Shown piece after piece: positions 1-5,916 of a DNA stretch of 7,050 bases. The stretch's first letter is position 1. Every line of letters starts with the position of its first letter. A model generated the notes under the pieces. It did no database searches. It was not told the DNA's origin and was given only the letters and a program-made list of their open reading frames with translations. The stretch covers positions 1 through 7,050 of the forward strand of contig JAFZGR010000251.1 in the NCBI GenBank assembly GCA_017555325.1, given 5' to 3'. The translations under genes were made by a program, and so were the position numbers. Origin of the DNA: Alphaproteobacteria bacterium (GTDB lineage Bacteria > Pseudomonadota > Alphaproteobacteria > CAAHEQ01 > UBA3637).

Positions 1-537
1 AATATATAACGGATTCACTCCGCAAATTAACAAGATGGTAAAAACAGCAATAATAAAAAAATCTTCTTCATTATGAATAACCGCCCAAGCTAAACGCCAA
101 GCTGTCACAACCAATACGCCCGTTACACAAGCCCGAACAGCTGAAAATATTGTTAATAAAACTTTATTTTCCGTATCCAAATCCGGAAAAAAGAAAGCGA
201 TTAATAAAATCAGCACAATAGAGGGAAGCATAACCCCCAATAAAGCACTCAAAGCCCCTCGGATACCGGCAATTTTTTTACCAACATACAAGGCGGAATT
301 AACTGCCACCAAACCGGGGATTGTTTGCGTTAACACAATCATATCCAATGTTTCATCTTTTGTCATCCAACGCCGTTTCCGAACAAAAACATCTTCAATA
401 ACAGGTAACATTGCCAATCCACCCCCAACAACAAACAATGCAACTTTAAAAAATGTCGTAAATAATATCCAACATCGTTTAGAGATACTTCCCCCTACTC
501 GTTTTTGTTGTCCCAAACTATTATATGAATACAGCAT
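1..537 (-). CDS. Chromate transporter family protein (short-chain CHR domain), 3' end cut by window edge
   Basis: A membrane protein of the CHR (ChrA-like) family, which moves chromate or related oxyanions across the inner membrane. The 179 visible codons stay open to the window edge. After a polar lead of about 22 residues comes a hydrophobic segment with FVVGGGLAMLPVIED (35-49). Then follow QTIPGLVAVNSALYVGKKIAG (71-91, the family's PGxxAVNxAxYVG region), the LPS turn at 104-106, and further hydrophobic stretches near 107-117, 135-153 and 160-172. Short-chain CHR proteins are usually about 180-200 residues, so only a few C-terminal residues should be missing. Such proteins usually occur as adjacent pairs; the gene before it is not the partner, so a partner, if any, lies beyond the left edge. 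The ATG at 537 directly follows an in-frame TAA, with AAAAGGG as a closely spaced ribosome site. It lies 41 bp after the MORN-repeat gene on the same strand, probably co-transcribed. Family call is firm; the actual substrate is unknown. Confidence 0.85.
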   Translation of the reverse strand, partial: MLYSYNSLGQQKRVGGSISKRCWILFTTFFKVALFVVGGGLAMLPVIEDVFVRKRRWMTKDETLDMIVLTQTIPGLVAVNSALYVGKKIAGIRGALSALLGVMLPSIVLILLIAFFFPDLDTENKVLLTIFSAVRACVTGVLVVTAWRLAWAVIHNEEDFFIIAVFTILLICGVNPLYI

Positions 538-578
538 TTACCCTTTTACAACCTTTTGTTGTCCCTTCTGCCGTTTAA

Positions 579-2486
579 TTAATTCTTTTTCAAATTTCCC
601 GATTTATTTTCATCCGATAGTTTTGTATCTGATGTATTTTCTATTGATTTTTTATCTACCGTATCAGATATTGCTTTTGTTGTTTTCGTTTCCTGCAACT
701 CATCCATTTGGAACAGCATATCCAAAACCAATCGTCCATTTTCATCAAATATCTGTGCTTGTCCGTCTTTTTTACCATCAACAAAATGTGCCGTACTGCG
801 CATTACACCATTTTCAAAATACGTTTGACTTAAACCATGTAATTTACCGAGCTTATACTCATCTTTACTTTGCAATTTTCCATCGGAATAATAAACTTTT
901 TGCTCACCATGCATTTTTCCTTCAATATACATAGCATCAATGTGAATTTGCCCATTTGGATAATATTGTTTAAACTGACCATGAGGAACATCATCCTTTA
1001 AAATAGTACGAGAGTTAAGTTGTCCATTTTCATAAAAAGTTGCGAACTCTCCGTTTTGGCGACCAGCCTTATAAATAGCCGTTGTTTTAACTTGTCCATT
1101 ATCATAATAAGCGATAGAAGGACCATCCTCCAAACCATCCTTAAATGATTTCTCCAATGCCAATTGTCCGTTTTCATAATATTCGTGAGCTTTTCCTTCA
1201 ATTTTACCCATACGCATAACGGAATGAGATTGTAAATTACCATCTGGATAATATGTATTCATTTCCCCATTTGGCATATCATTTACAAAATTCAAGTCCA
1301 TTTTTAATTGCCCGTTCTGATAATAAACTTTTGCCGAACCGTTTTGCTTACCTTTACTATAATACAACTCTTTTTCAAGACTACCATCCGGATGATACGA
1401 TTTACTGACACCATCAACTAAATCGGCAATATATGTTTCTTCCTGTTGCAATTTACCAAAATCATAATAAGATTTTGAAAAACCATCTTTCTTTCCGTTT
1501 AAATAATTTTCCTCCGTCTGCAATTGTCCATTTTCATAAAATGTTTTAACAATGCCTTCCGGTCCGTTTGGCTTAAACAATCCCTCCCCTTTTAATCTAC
1601 CAGAAGGATAATATTCTTTGACAATTCCATCTAACTGTCCATTCACAAAATACCGCTCCAAAAGCAATTGTCCGTTTTCCGAAAATGCTTTATCCAATCC
1701 ATCTTTTACCCCATTTTTAAAATGCGTTTCAAAATGAACATTTCCGTTTGGATAGTAAACCATTGATAAACCATCCGGACGGCCCAATTTAAAGGTCGTT
1801 TCGTTTAATAACTTACCGGTATCATAATAAGAAACAGCTTTATCCACTAAAAATCCTTGATGATACATTTCGATGGTCTGAACCTGACCGTTTTCATAAT
1901 ATGTCCGACTTTCTCCATGAGGCAAACCATTAAAAAAATGCGTACGAGCCAACAATTTTCCGGCTTTACTTTTCTCCTGAACAACACCGGTTAATGGTAC
2001 TTTTTCAGCTTTTAAATAAAATATACCATTATTAAAAAAGATATCATCCTTTGTATATGTCGGCAACTGCATTTTCTTTTCTGCTATCGGAACTGTTTGC
2101 ACAATCGGTTTTAAACCCATTGGTTCATTTTTTGTAATATCATATCCGCCTCTTGCTGAAGCGGATTGAAAAACATTGGTGTTTTCAAGAGGTAAAGACA
2201 TCACCGGAGCAACTCCGGCTGTATAACTCCCTATATCCATCGGTACGGCTAACGGATTGAGTTTTCCTGCTTGATTTTGAATACTTTCGGAAGATACTGA
2301 TACGGAGGCCTGACGAATCATATCTGCAGAAGATGAAGCTGAAGAAACTTGTTGAACAGTAGCTTCTGCCGGCGTATTTGCTGCCGCCCGTAAAGCAGCG
2401 GCATTACTGACAATTTGAGCCGAAACATCAACTCCAACACCACACATGCCAATTGTTAATAATCCCAGAAAAAGATTTTGTTTCAT
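579..2486 (-). CDS. Exported MORN-variant (YwqK-like) repeat protein, 18 tandem 24-residue units
   Basis: A 635-residue protein built almost entirely of MORN-2/YwqK-type repeats. I start it at ATG 2486, not at an in-frame ATG 14 codons upstream (2528), because AAAAGGAGG lies four bases before 2486 and this start yields a clean Sec signal peptide. That peptide has MKQ, a hydrophobic core LFLGLLTIGMCGVGV, and a likely cut after VSA at about residue 23. Next comes a low-complexity Ala/Ser/Val/Gln-rich stretch (about 24-75) and a linker to about 167. Residues 168-599 form 18 consecutive 24-residue units of the form xxxxYYxNGQLxxxxxYxNGxxDG. A polar Lys/Ser/Asp-rich tail of 36 residues ends the protein. 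No lipobox, transmembrane anchor, LPXTG or other sorting signal is visible, so periplasmic or secreted location is the inference. Proteins with these repeats are often auto-labelled 'YwqK family antitoxin', but no toxin partner is seen here. Molecular function unknown. Confidence 0.9.
   Translation of the reverse strand: MKQNLFLGLLTIGMCGVGVDVSAQIVSNAAALRAAANTPAEATVQQVSSASSSADMIRQASVSVSSESIQNQAGKLNPLAVPMDIGSYTAGVAPVMSLPLENTNVFQSASARGGYDITKNEPMGLKPIVQTVPIAEKKMQLPTYTKDDIFFNNGIFYLKAEKVPLTGVVQEKSKAGKLLARTHFFNGLPHGESRTYYENGQVQTIEMYHQGFLVDKAVSYYDTGKLLNETTFKLGRPDGLSMVYYPNGNVHFETHFKNGVKDGLDKAFSENGQLLLERYFVNGQLDGIVKEYYPSGRLKGEGLFKPNGPEGIVKTFYENGQLQTEENYLNGKKDGFSKSYYDFGKLQQEETYIADLVDGVSKSYHPDGSLEKELYYSKGKQNGSAKVYYQNGQLKMDLNFVNDMPNGEMNTYYPDGNLQSHSVMRMGKIEGKAHEYYENGQLALEKSFKDGLEDGPSIAYYDNGQVKTTAIYKAGRQNGEFATFYENGQLNSRTILKDDVPHGQFKQYYPNGQIHIDAMYIEGKMHGEQKVYYSDGKLQSKDEYKLGKLHGLSQTYFENGVMRSTAHFVDGKKDGQAQIFDENGRLVLDMLFQMDELQETKTTKAISDTVDKKSIENTSDTKLSDENKSGNLKKN
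690..1985 (-). repeat. Coding tandem array, 18 x 72 bp (24 aa) MORN-variant units
   Basis: Eighteen back-to-back units, each exactly 24 codons, with no insertion or deletion across 1296 bp. Most units read xxxxYY(E/P/D)(N/D/S)G(Q/K/N)L, then a variable strand, then NGxxDG or a close variant. The first unit (VVQEKSKAG...) and the last (QAQIFDENG...) are the most degenerate and look like caps. Unit 5 (FSENG) lacks the usual tyrosine pair and unit 6 has KPNGPEG in place of the usual turn. At DNA level the codons for ENGQL recur in similar form (GAAAAYGGACAAYT on the coding strand), while the rest of each unit has diverged. Confidence 0.9.
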
Positions 2487-2512
2487 CCACCCTCCTTTTC
2501 GCTTGTTTGCAT

Positions 2513-2541
2513 AGAATAGCAAATACATAAATAAGAATCAA
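2513..2541 (-). promoter_or_regulatory. Possible promoter for the MORN-repeat gene
   Basis: On the minus strand TTGATT (2541-2536) is followed after 17 bp by TATTCT (2518-2513), about 27 bp before the chosen ATG at 2486. Each box matches the sigma70 consensus at four of six positions and the spacing is ideal. The 86-bp gap after the HAD gene is the widest in this minus-strand group, which leaves room for a separate promoter. In DNA this AT-rich such matches also arise by chance. Confidence 0.35.
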
Positions 2542-2572
2542 TCTTTTTTTTAGTACAGATAATCTAAATAAG

Positions 2573-3304
2573 TTAATATAACTCTTGTGTAAATAAATCT
2601 TGCTTGCAAACTTTATCAAAAGGCGTTCTTTGATGACGACAAATTACCCGATTAGTTGGATATATCTGCCGAATATAATCCATTGCATCTGAAAGATTAA
2701 AATCTTGATTAATAAACAACACTGAGGCACCTTTTTGTCGAACACTATCTAATACACTAATTGTATCATCAAAAAAAATCATATTACTTGGTTTTACTGC
2801 AAAAAATTTACTTAAAAACCACAAAGCTTCATTACTCTGTTTAGAACAATATCCCTTTTTATTTTGAATTGTTCCGATATGAAATGCAGGTATTCCGGCC
2901 TCCGCAACTGAACAACCGAATAATTGCTGATATACTTTTTCTAAATGATATTTTGTATTATTTGTATAGATACACACCTCATATTTTTTTTGCAATTCCT
3001 GAATTTGAGATAACAATTTCGGATTCGGGGTAATATGAGAATAATCCGTTTCTTCTGCGATTTGGTTTAAAAGTTCAACAACATTCAATCGAAATTCCCG
3101 AGCTGCAACGCCCAAAAAATTAAACAAACCTTTTTGTGAAGCGCTCATTTTAAATTCATCATAAACATTATTTACATTTTTCCAAGAAATTCCCTTTTTG
3201 AAAAATGCTTTTTGTACAGCCTCAAGAATATCTTTTGTTGACAATTCTTTTTTAGGGTATAACACCCCATCACAATCAATTACGATTAATTTCTTATCTT
3301 CCAT
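2573..3304 (-). CDS. HAD-superfamily hydrolase, pyrimidine 5'-nucleotidase-like
   Basis: A 243-residue cytoplasmic phosphatase of the haloacid dehalogenase superfamily. Motif I is VIDCDGVLYP, with Asp10 the expected nucleophile and Asp12 the general acid/base. The DxDxxLYP form is typical of the SDT1/pyrimidine 5'-nucleotidase group. A helical cap fits residues 20-100. Motif II is YTNNT with Thr114. Motif III lysine is probably Lys155 (or Lys150). Motif IV is IFFDDT with Asp179/Asp180 for magnesium. All catalytic positions are therefore present. By family it would dephosphorylate nucleoside monophosphates or a similar small phosphoester, but the substrate cannot be read from sequence. The ATG at 3304 has only a weak ribosome site (GTGAG); another ATG just upstream runs straight into a stop in the same frame. 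It starts 22 bp after lemA, so the two are likely co-transcribed. The C-terminal 25 residues (ICRHQRTPF...) lie beyond the core fold and I do not recognise them. Confidence 0.8.
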   Translation of the reverse strand: MEDKKLIVIDCDGVLYPKKELSTKDILEAVQKAFFKKGISWKNVNNVYDEFKMSASQKGLFNFLGVAAREFRLNVVELLNQIAEETDYSHITPNPKLLSQIQELQKKYEVCIYTNNTKYHLEKVYQQLFGCSVAEAGIPAFHIGTIQNKKGYCSKQSNEALWFLSKFFAVKPSNMIFFDDTISVLDSVRQKGASVLFINQDFNLSDAMDYIRQIYPTNRVICRHQRTPFDKVCKQDLFTQELY

Positions 3305-3326
3305 TTTTTACATCTCACTTAAAACT

Positions 3327-3878
3327 TTATTTTTCACTTAAATCTATTTTTACCAACAATCGTTCAGCCGAATCGATTTCAAACATCTTTCCGGGTTTAA
3401 ATCTAAATAAGTGGCACAAAATATTTGTTGGGAATACCGCCACAAACATATTTAACTCTCTTACGGTTGCATTGTAATATTTACGGGAATATGCAATATC
3501 ATTCTCTATTTCAGTCAACTGTTGCATTAATGTAATGTAATTTTGACTTGCTTTTAAATCTGGATAAGCTTCGGCAATAGCCAAAACCGCAGCAATATCA
3601 TCTCCTATTTTCATATTATCCGTTAACTTTTCGGAAATTGATTTATTCATATAAGCCGATTGCCGATTTTGAATTACATCTATTAAGGTTGCCGTTTCAT
3701 ATGTTGCGTATCCTTTTACAATATTAACTAAATTCGGCACTAAATCCCAACGTTTTTTCAAATAAACATCCATCACGGAAAATGCTTCGTTTACATAATT
3801 TTTTAATGTTATTCCTTTATTGTAAACATAAACCAAATATGCGACAATCAAAAGAGAACCCACGCCGAAAAGTATCAT
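3327..3878 (-). CDS. lemA: LemA family protein
   Basis: A 183-residue LemA-family protein, full length for the family. An N-terminal membrane segment (about residues 2-18) is followed by the helical LemA domain. Hallmarks seen are NEAFSVMDVYLKKRWDLVPNLV (30-51), VKGYATYE (54-61), AEAYPDLKAS (102-111), the ENDIAYSRKYYN helix (125-136) and the closing FP (149-150). LemA proteins are inner-membrane proteins with most of the chain outside the cytoplasm; their biochemical role is not settled. They often sit beside a TPM-domain or M48-type protease gene, but neither is here: the next gene on this strand is a HAD phosphatase and the other neighbour is a divergent ABC-F gene. The ATG at 3878 follows AAAGGGA at about ten bases. 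It is the first gene after a near-consensus promoter and so probably heads the minus-strand transcription unit. Confidence 0.93.
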   Translation of the reverse strand: MILFGVGSLLIVAYLVYVYNKGITLKNYVNEAFSVMDVYLKKRWDLVPNLVNIVKGYATYETATLIDVIQNRQSAYMNKSISEKLTDNMKIGDDIAAVLAIAEAYPDLKASQNYITLMQQLTEIENDIAYSRKYYNATVRELNMFVAVFPTNILCHLFRFKPGKMFEIDSAERLLVKIDLSEK

Positions 3879-3918
3879 TTTATCATATTCCCTTTATTAA
3901 AATTTTAACAAGAGATAA

Positions 3919-3947
3919 ATTATATAATTTTTAACAAAAATCGTCAA
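3919..3947 (-). promoter_or_regulatory. Near-consensus sigma70-type promoter of the lemA unit
   Basis: On the minus strand TTGACG (3947-3942) is followed by exactly 17 bp and then TATAAT (3924-3919). That is five of six and six of six consensus matches with ideal spacing. Transcription would begin near 3912, giving a leader of about 34 bases before the lemA ATG at 3878. No hairpin or riboswitch-sized structure fits in that leader. Confidence 0.8.
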
Positions 3948-3977
3948 GCATTTTATATGAAACGGTAAAAACGCTTG
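3945..3977. promoter_or_regulatory. Inverted repeat spanning both divergent -35 boxes (possible operator)
   Basis: CAAGCATTTT (3945-3954, plus strand) and CAAGCGTTTT (3977-3968, minus strand) form inverted arms matching at nine of ten positions, separated by 13 bp and centred at 3961. Each arm overlaps part of one of the two -35 boxes, so a dimeric regulator here could affect both transcription units. Part of the match is forced by the shared TTG of the two -35 boxes, so a regulatory role is an inference. Confidence 0.35.
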
Positions 3978-4002
3978 CATTTTAAGCAAAATTCATTATA
4001 CT
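3975..4002 (+). promoter_or_regulatory. Promoter of the ABC-F gene
   Basis: TTGCAT (3975-3980) and TATACT (3997-4002) are separated by 16 bp, with four and five of six matches to the sigma70 consensus. Transcription would start near 4009, leaving a leader of only about 16 bases that contains the GGAG ribosome site (4014-4017), seven bases before the ATG at 4025. Confidence 0.65.
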
Positions 4003-4024
4003 TTGCTCCAAACGGAGAAAATAT

Positions 4025-5845
4025 ATGGCTGAAAAAACACCTATTTTTGCATTAAAAAATGTTCATCTGTCATTTGGCACGCATTCTCTTTTTCAGGGCT
4101 TAAACATCTATGTCGGCAAAGGAGATAAAATTTGTCTTATCGGGCGAAACGGTTCCGGCAAATCAACGCTTTTAAAAGTAATTGCCGGACAAATGGAACC
4201 GGATATCGGCGAACGATTTGTTCAACCGAACACAAAAATTGCCTATATGCCCCAAGAAGAAGATTTCAGCCGATATACAACACTCAAAGAAGTTATTTTA
4301 TCAGGCTTACCCGATTCTCACAAAGATGAAACATATAAAGCCGATATTTTAATTGATGCATTGGATATTTCTGCCATGCAAAATCCACATACGGCTTCAG
4401 GTGGAGAACGTAAAAAAACAGCCCTTGCTCGAGCCTTAATCGGCGAACCGGATTTATTGTTATTAGATGAACCGACAAACCATTTGGATATTGCAACCAT
4501 TGAAAAACTGGAAAAAATTATTCAGGAGCATACAGGAGCCATCATTATTATCAGTCATGACAGACGCTTTTTAACAAAAATATCAAATTCAACCATTTGG
4601 CTTGATAGAGGAATTGCACATTTAAGTGATAAAGGATATGCTTCTTTTGAAGAATGGCAGGAACAAATTATCAATCAAGAGATTATCGAACAGAAAAACT
4701 TAAATAAACGTATTGCCGAAGAAACTGAATGGCTCCACAAAGGAGTTACTGCCCGTCGTAAACGCAATATGGGACGATTGCGACGTTTACAACAACTCCG
4801 ATTAGAAAGAAAAGAACAAATCAAACAAACTGCCTCTGTCAATTTACAAATTGATAAGGGGCTTATTCAATCTAAAATGATTACGGAAGCGAAGAAAATA
4901 TCAAAATCGTTCGGAGATAGAACACTCATACAAGATTTTTCCATTCGCATTTTACGGGGCAATAAAATCGGCATTGTCGGACCGAATGGAGCCGGCAAAA
5001 CAACACTTATTAAATTACTTACAAAACGATTAGAACCCGATTCCGGTTCTGTTCGTATTGCCAAAAATTTAGAAGAAGCCTATTTTGACCAAAATCGCAT
5101 ATCGCTTGACCCCAATAAAACCCTTTGGAAAACACTTTGTCCGGAAGGCGACCATATTTTTGTCAGAGGTCATTTTCGACATGTTGTTTCTTATTTAAAA
5201 GACTTTTTATTTACTTCTGCACAAGCAAATACACCTGTTAATGCATTATCAGGCGGTGAAAAAAATAGGTTAATGCTTGCCGTTGCCTTAGCAAAACCCT
5301 CTAATTTTTTAGTATTGGATGAACCAACCAATGATTTGGATATGGACACATTGGATTTATTACAGGAAGTTCTAGATGAATACGAAGGAACGGTTTTAAT
5401 TGTTAGTCATGACCGAGATTTTCTGGATAAAGTTGCAACATCTTTACTCTATATGAGCGGAAACGGAACTGTTATTGAACATGTCGGCACTTACACTCAA
5501 TTGCTTGATAATTTAAAACAAGCAGAAAACAAGCAAAAAAATACCAATCGGTCAGAAAAAATGGCAAAATCTCAAAACACTGTTGCCAAACAGGAAAAAT
5601 CCTGTTCGAATAAAAACAAACTAACGTTTACAGAAGCGCATTTATTAAAAGAATTACCGACAAAAATTGACAAGCAAACAATACTTGTTCAACAAATACA
5701 GCAAAAACTGGAACAACCGGATATTTATACCGATACAGAAAAATTATTAACAACAACCCGGCAACTGCATCAAGCACAAAAAGCCTTGGAAGAGTTAGAA
5801 AATACATGGCTTGAATTACAAATAAAAGCCGAAGAAACAAATTAG
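4025..5845 (+). CDS. uup: ABC-F family ATPase, Uup type
   Basis: A 606-residue soluble protein with two ABC ATPase domains and no membrane segments. Domain 1 has Walker A GRNGSGKST (40-48), signature SGGE (125-128), Walker B LLLLDE (144-149) and the H-loop His178. The inter-domain arm holds ARRKRNMGRLRRLQQLR (243-259), the Arg-rich segment typical of Uup. Domain 2 has GPNGAGKTT (319-327), LSGGE (408-412), FLVLDE (428-433) and His462. A charged linker (about 497-535) leads to a C-terminal coiled-coil domain (about 535-604), which Uup has and most other ABC-F proteins lack. Family members bind the ribosome or branched nucleic acids; Uup is linked to translation, 50S assembly and limiting precise excision of transposons. 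Both catalytic glutamates (Glu149, Glu433) are present, so both sites look ATP-competent. The first signature is preceded by Thr-Ala rather than the usual Leu. It has its own promoter and a strong ribosome site and is followed by a terminator-like dyad, so it is probably transcribed alone. Confidence 0.93.
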   Translation: MAEKTPIFALKNVHLSFGTHSLFQGLNIYVGKGDKICLIGRNGSGKSTLLKVIAGQMEPDIGERFVQPNTKIAYMPQEEDFSRYTTLKEVILSGLPDSHKDETYKADILIDALDISAMQNPHTASGGERKKTALARALIGEPDLLLLDEPTNHLDIATIEKLEKIIQEHTGAIIIISHDRRFLTKISNSTIWLDRGIAHLSDKGYASFEEWQEQIINQEIIEQKNLNKRIAEETEWLHKGVTARRKRNMGRLRRLQQLRLERKEQIKQTASVNLQIDKGLIQSKMITEAKKISKSFGDRTLIQDFSIRILRGNKIGIVGPNGAGKTTLIKLLTKRLEPDSGSVRIAKNLEEAYFDQNRISLDPNKTLWKTLCPEGDHIFVRGHFRHVVSYLKDFLFTSAQANTPVNALSGGEKNRLMLAVALAKPSNFLVLDEPTNDLDMDTLDLLQEVLDEYEGTVLIVSHDRDFLDKVATSLLYMSGNGTVIEHVGTYTQLLDNLKQAENKQKNTNRSEKMAKSQNTVAKQEKSCSNKNKLTFTEAHLLKELPTKIDKQTILVQQIQQKLEQPDIYTDTEKLLTTTRQLHQAQKALEELENTWLELQIKAEETN

Positions 5846-5870
5846 AAATATAATGGTAAAACAATAATAT

Positions 5871-5895
5871 ACGGGCTGAAAAATTTTCAGCCCGT
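5871..5895. terminator. Likely bidirectional terminator hairpin
   Basis: A perfect 25-bp dyad centred at 5883, with arms ACGGGCTG...CAGCCCGT around an A5T4 core. It lies 25 bp after the ABC-F stop and 21 bp beyond the stop of the convergent pilin-like gene. The eight-base-pair GC-rich stem stands out in AT-rich surroundings. In either direction the A/T core could extend the stem, but the run of T after the stem is poor, so termination strength is uncertain. Confidence 0.7.
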
Positions 5896-5916
5896 TATGC
5901 ATTAGAATAATTATAT

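Noticed and set aside
623..934. 103-codon plus-strand open frame opposite the MORN-repeat gene
   Set aside because: It is an antisense shadow of the repeat codons with no domain, no ribosome site and repeated Phe/His/Tyr-rich composition.
690..1985. CRISPR-like or non-coding tandem array suggested by the regular recurrence of TTGTCCRTTTTCATAAT-like words
   Set aside because: The 72-bp period is in a single open frame of YwqK-type protein repeats, with divergent DNA between words. There are no identical repeats with unique spacers.
2487..2528. Upstream ATG at 2528 as the start of the MORN-repeat gene
   Set aside because: It would put charged and polar residues (YANKRKGGW) before the signal peptide and has no ribosome site, whereas ATG 2486 has AAAAGGAGG and a standard signal sequence.
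2529..2572. Terminator after the HAD gene, suggested by a T8-T9 run at 2543-2551
   Set aside because: The run reads as A on the transcribed minus strand and has no GC-rich stem beside it, so it cannot act as an intrinsic terminator for this gene.
579..3304. Toxin-antitoxin pair made of the YwqK-like protein and its neighbour
   Set aside because: The repeat protein carries a signal peptide and the neighbour is a HAD phosphatase with a full catalytic set. Nothing supports a toxin role, and the antitoxin label for this repeat family is a naming habit.
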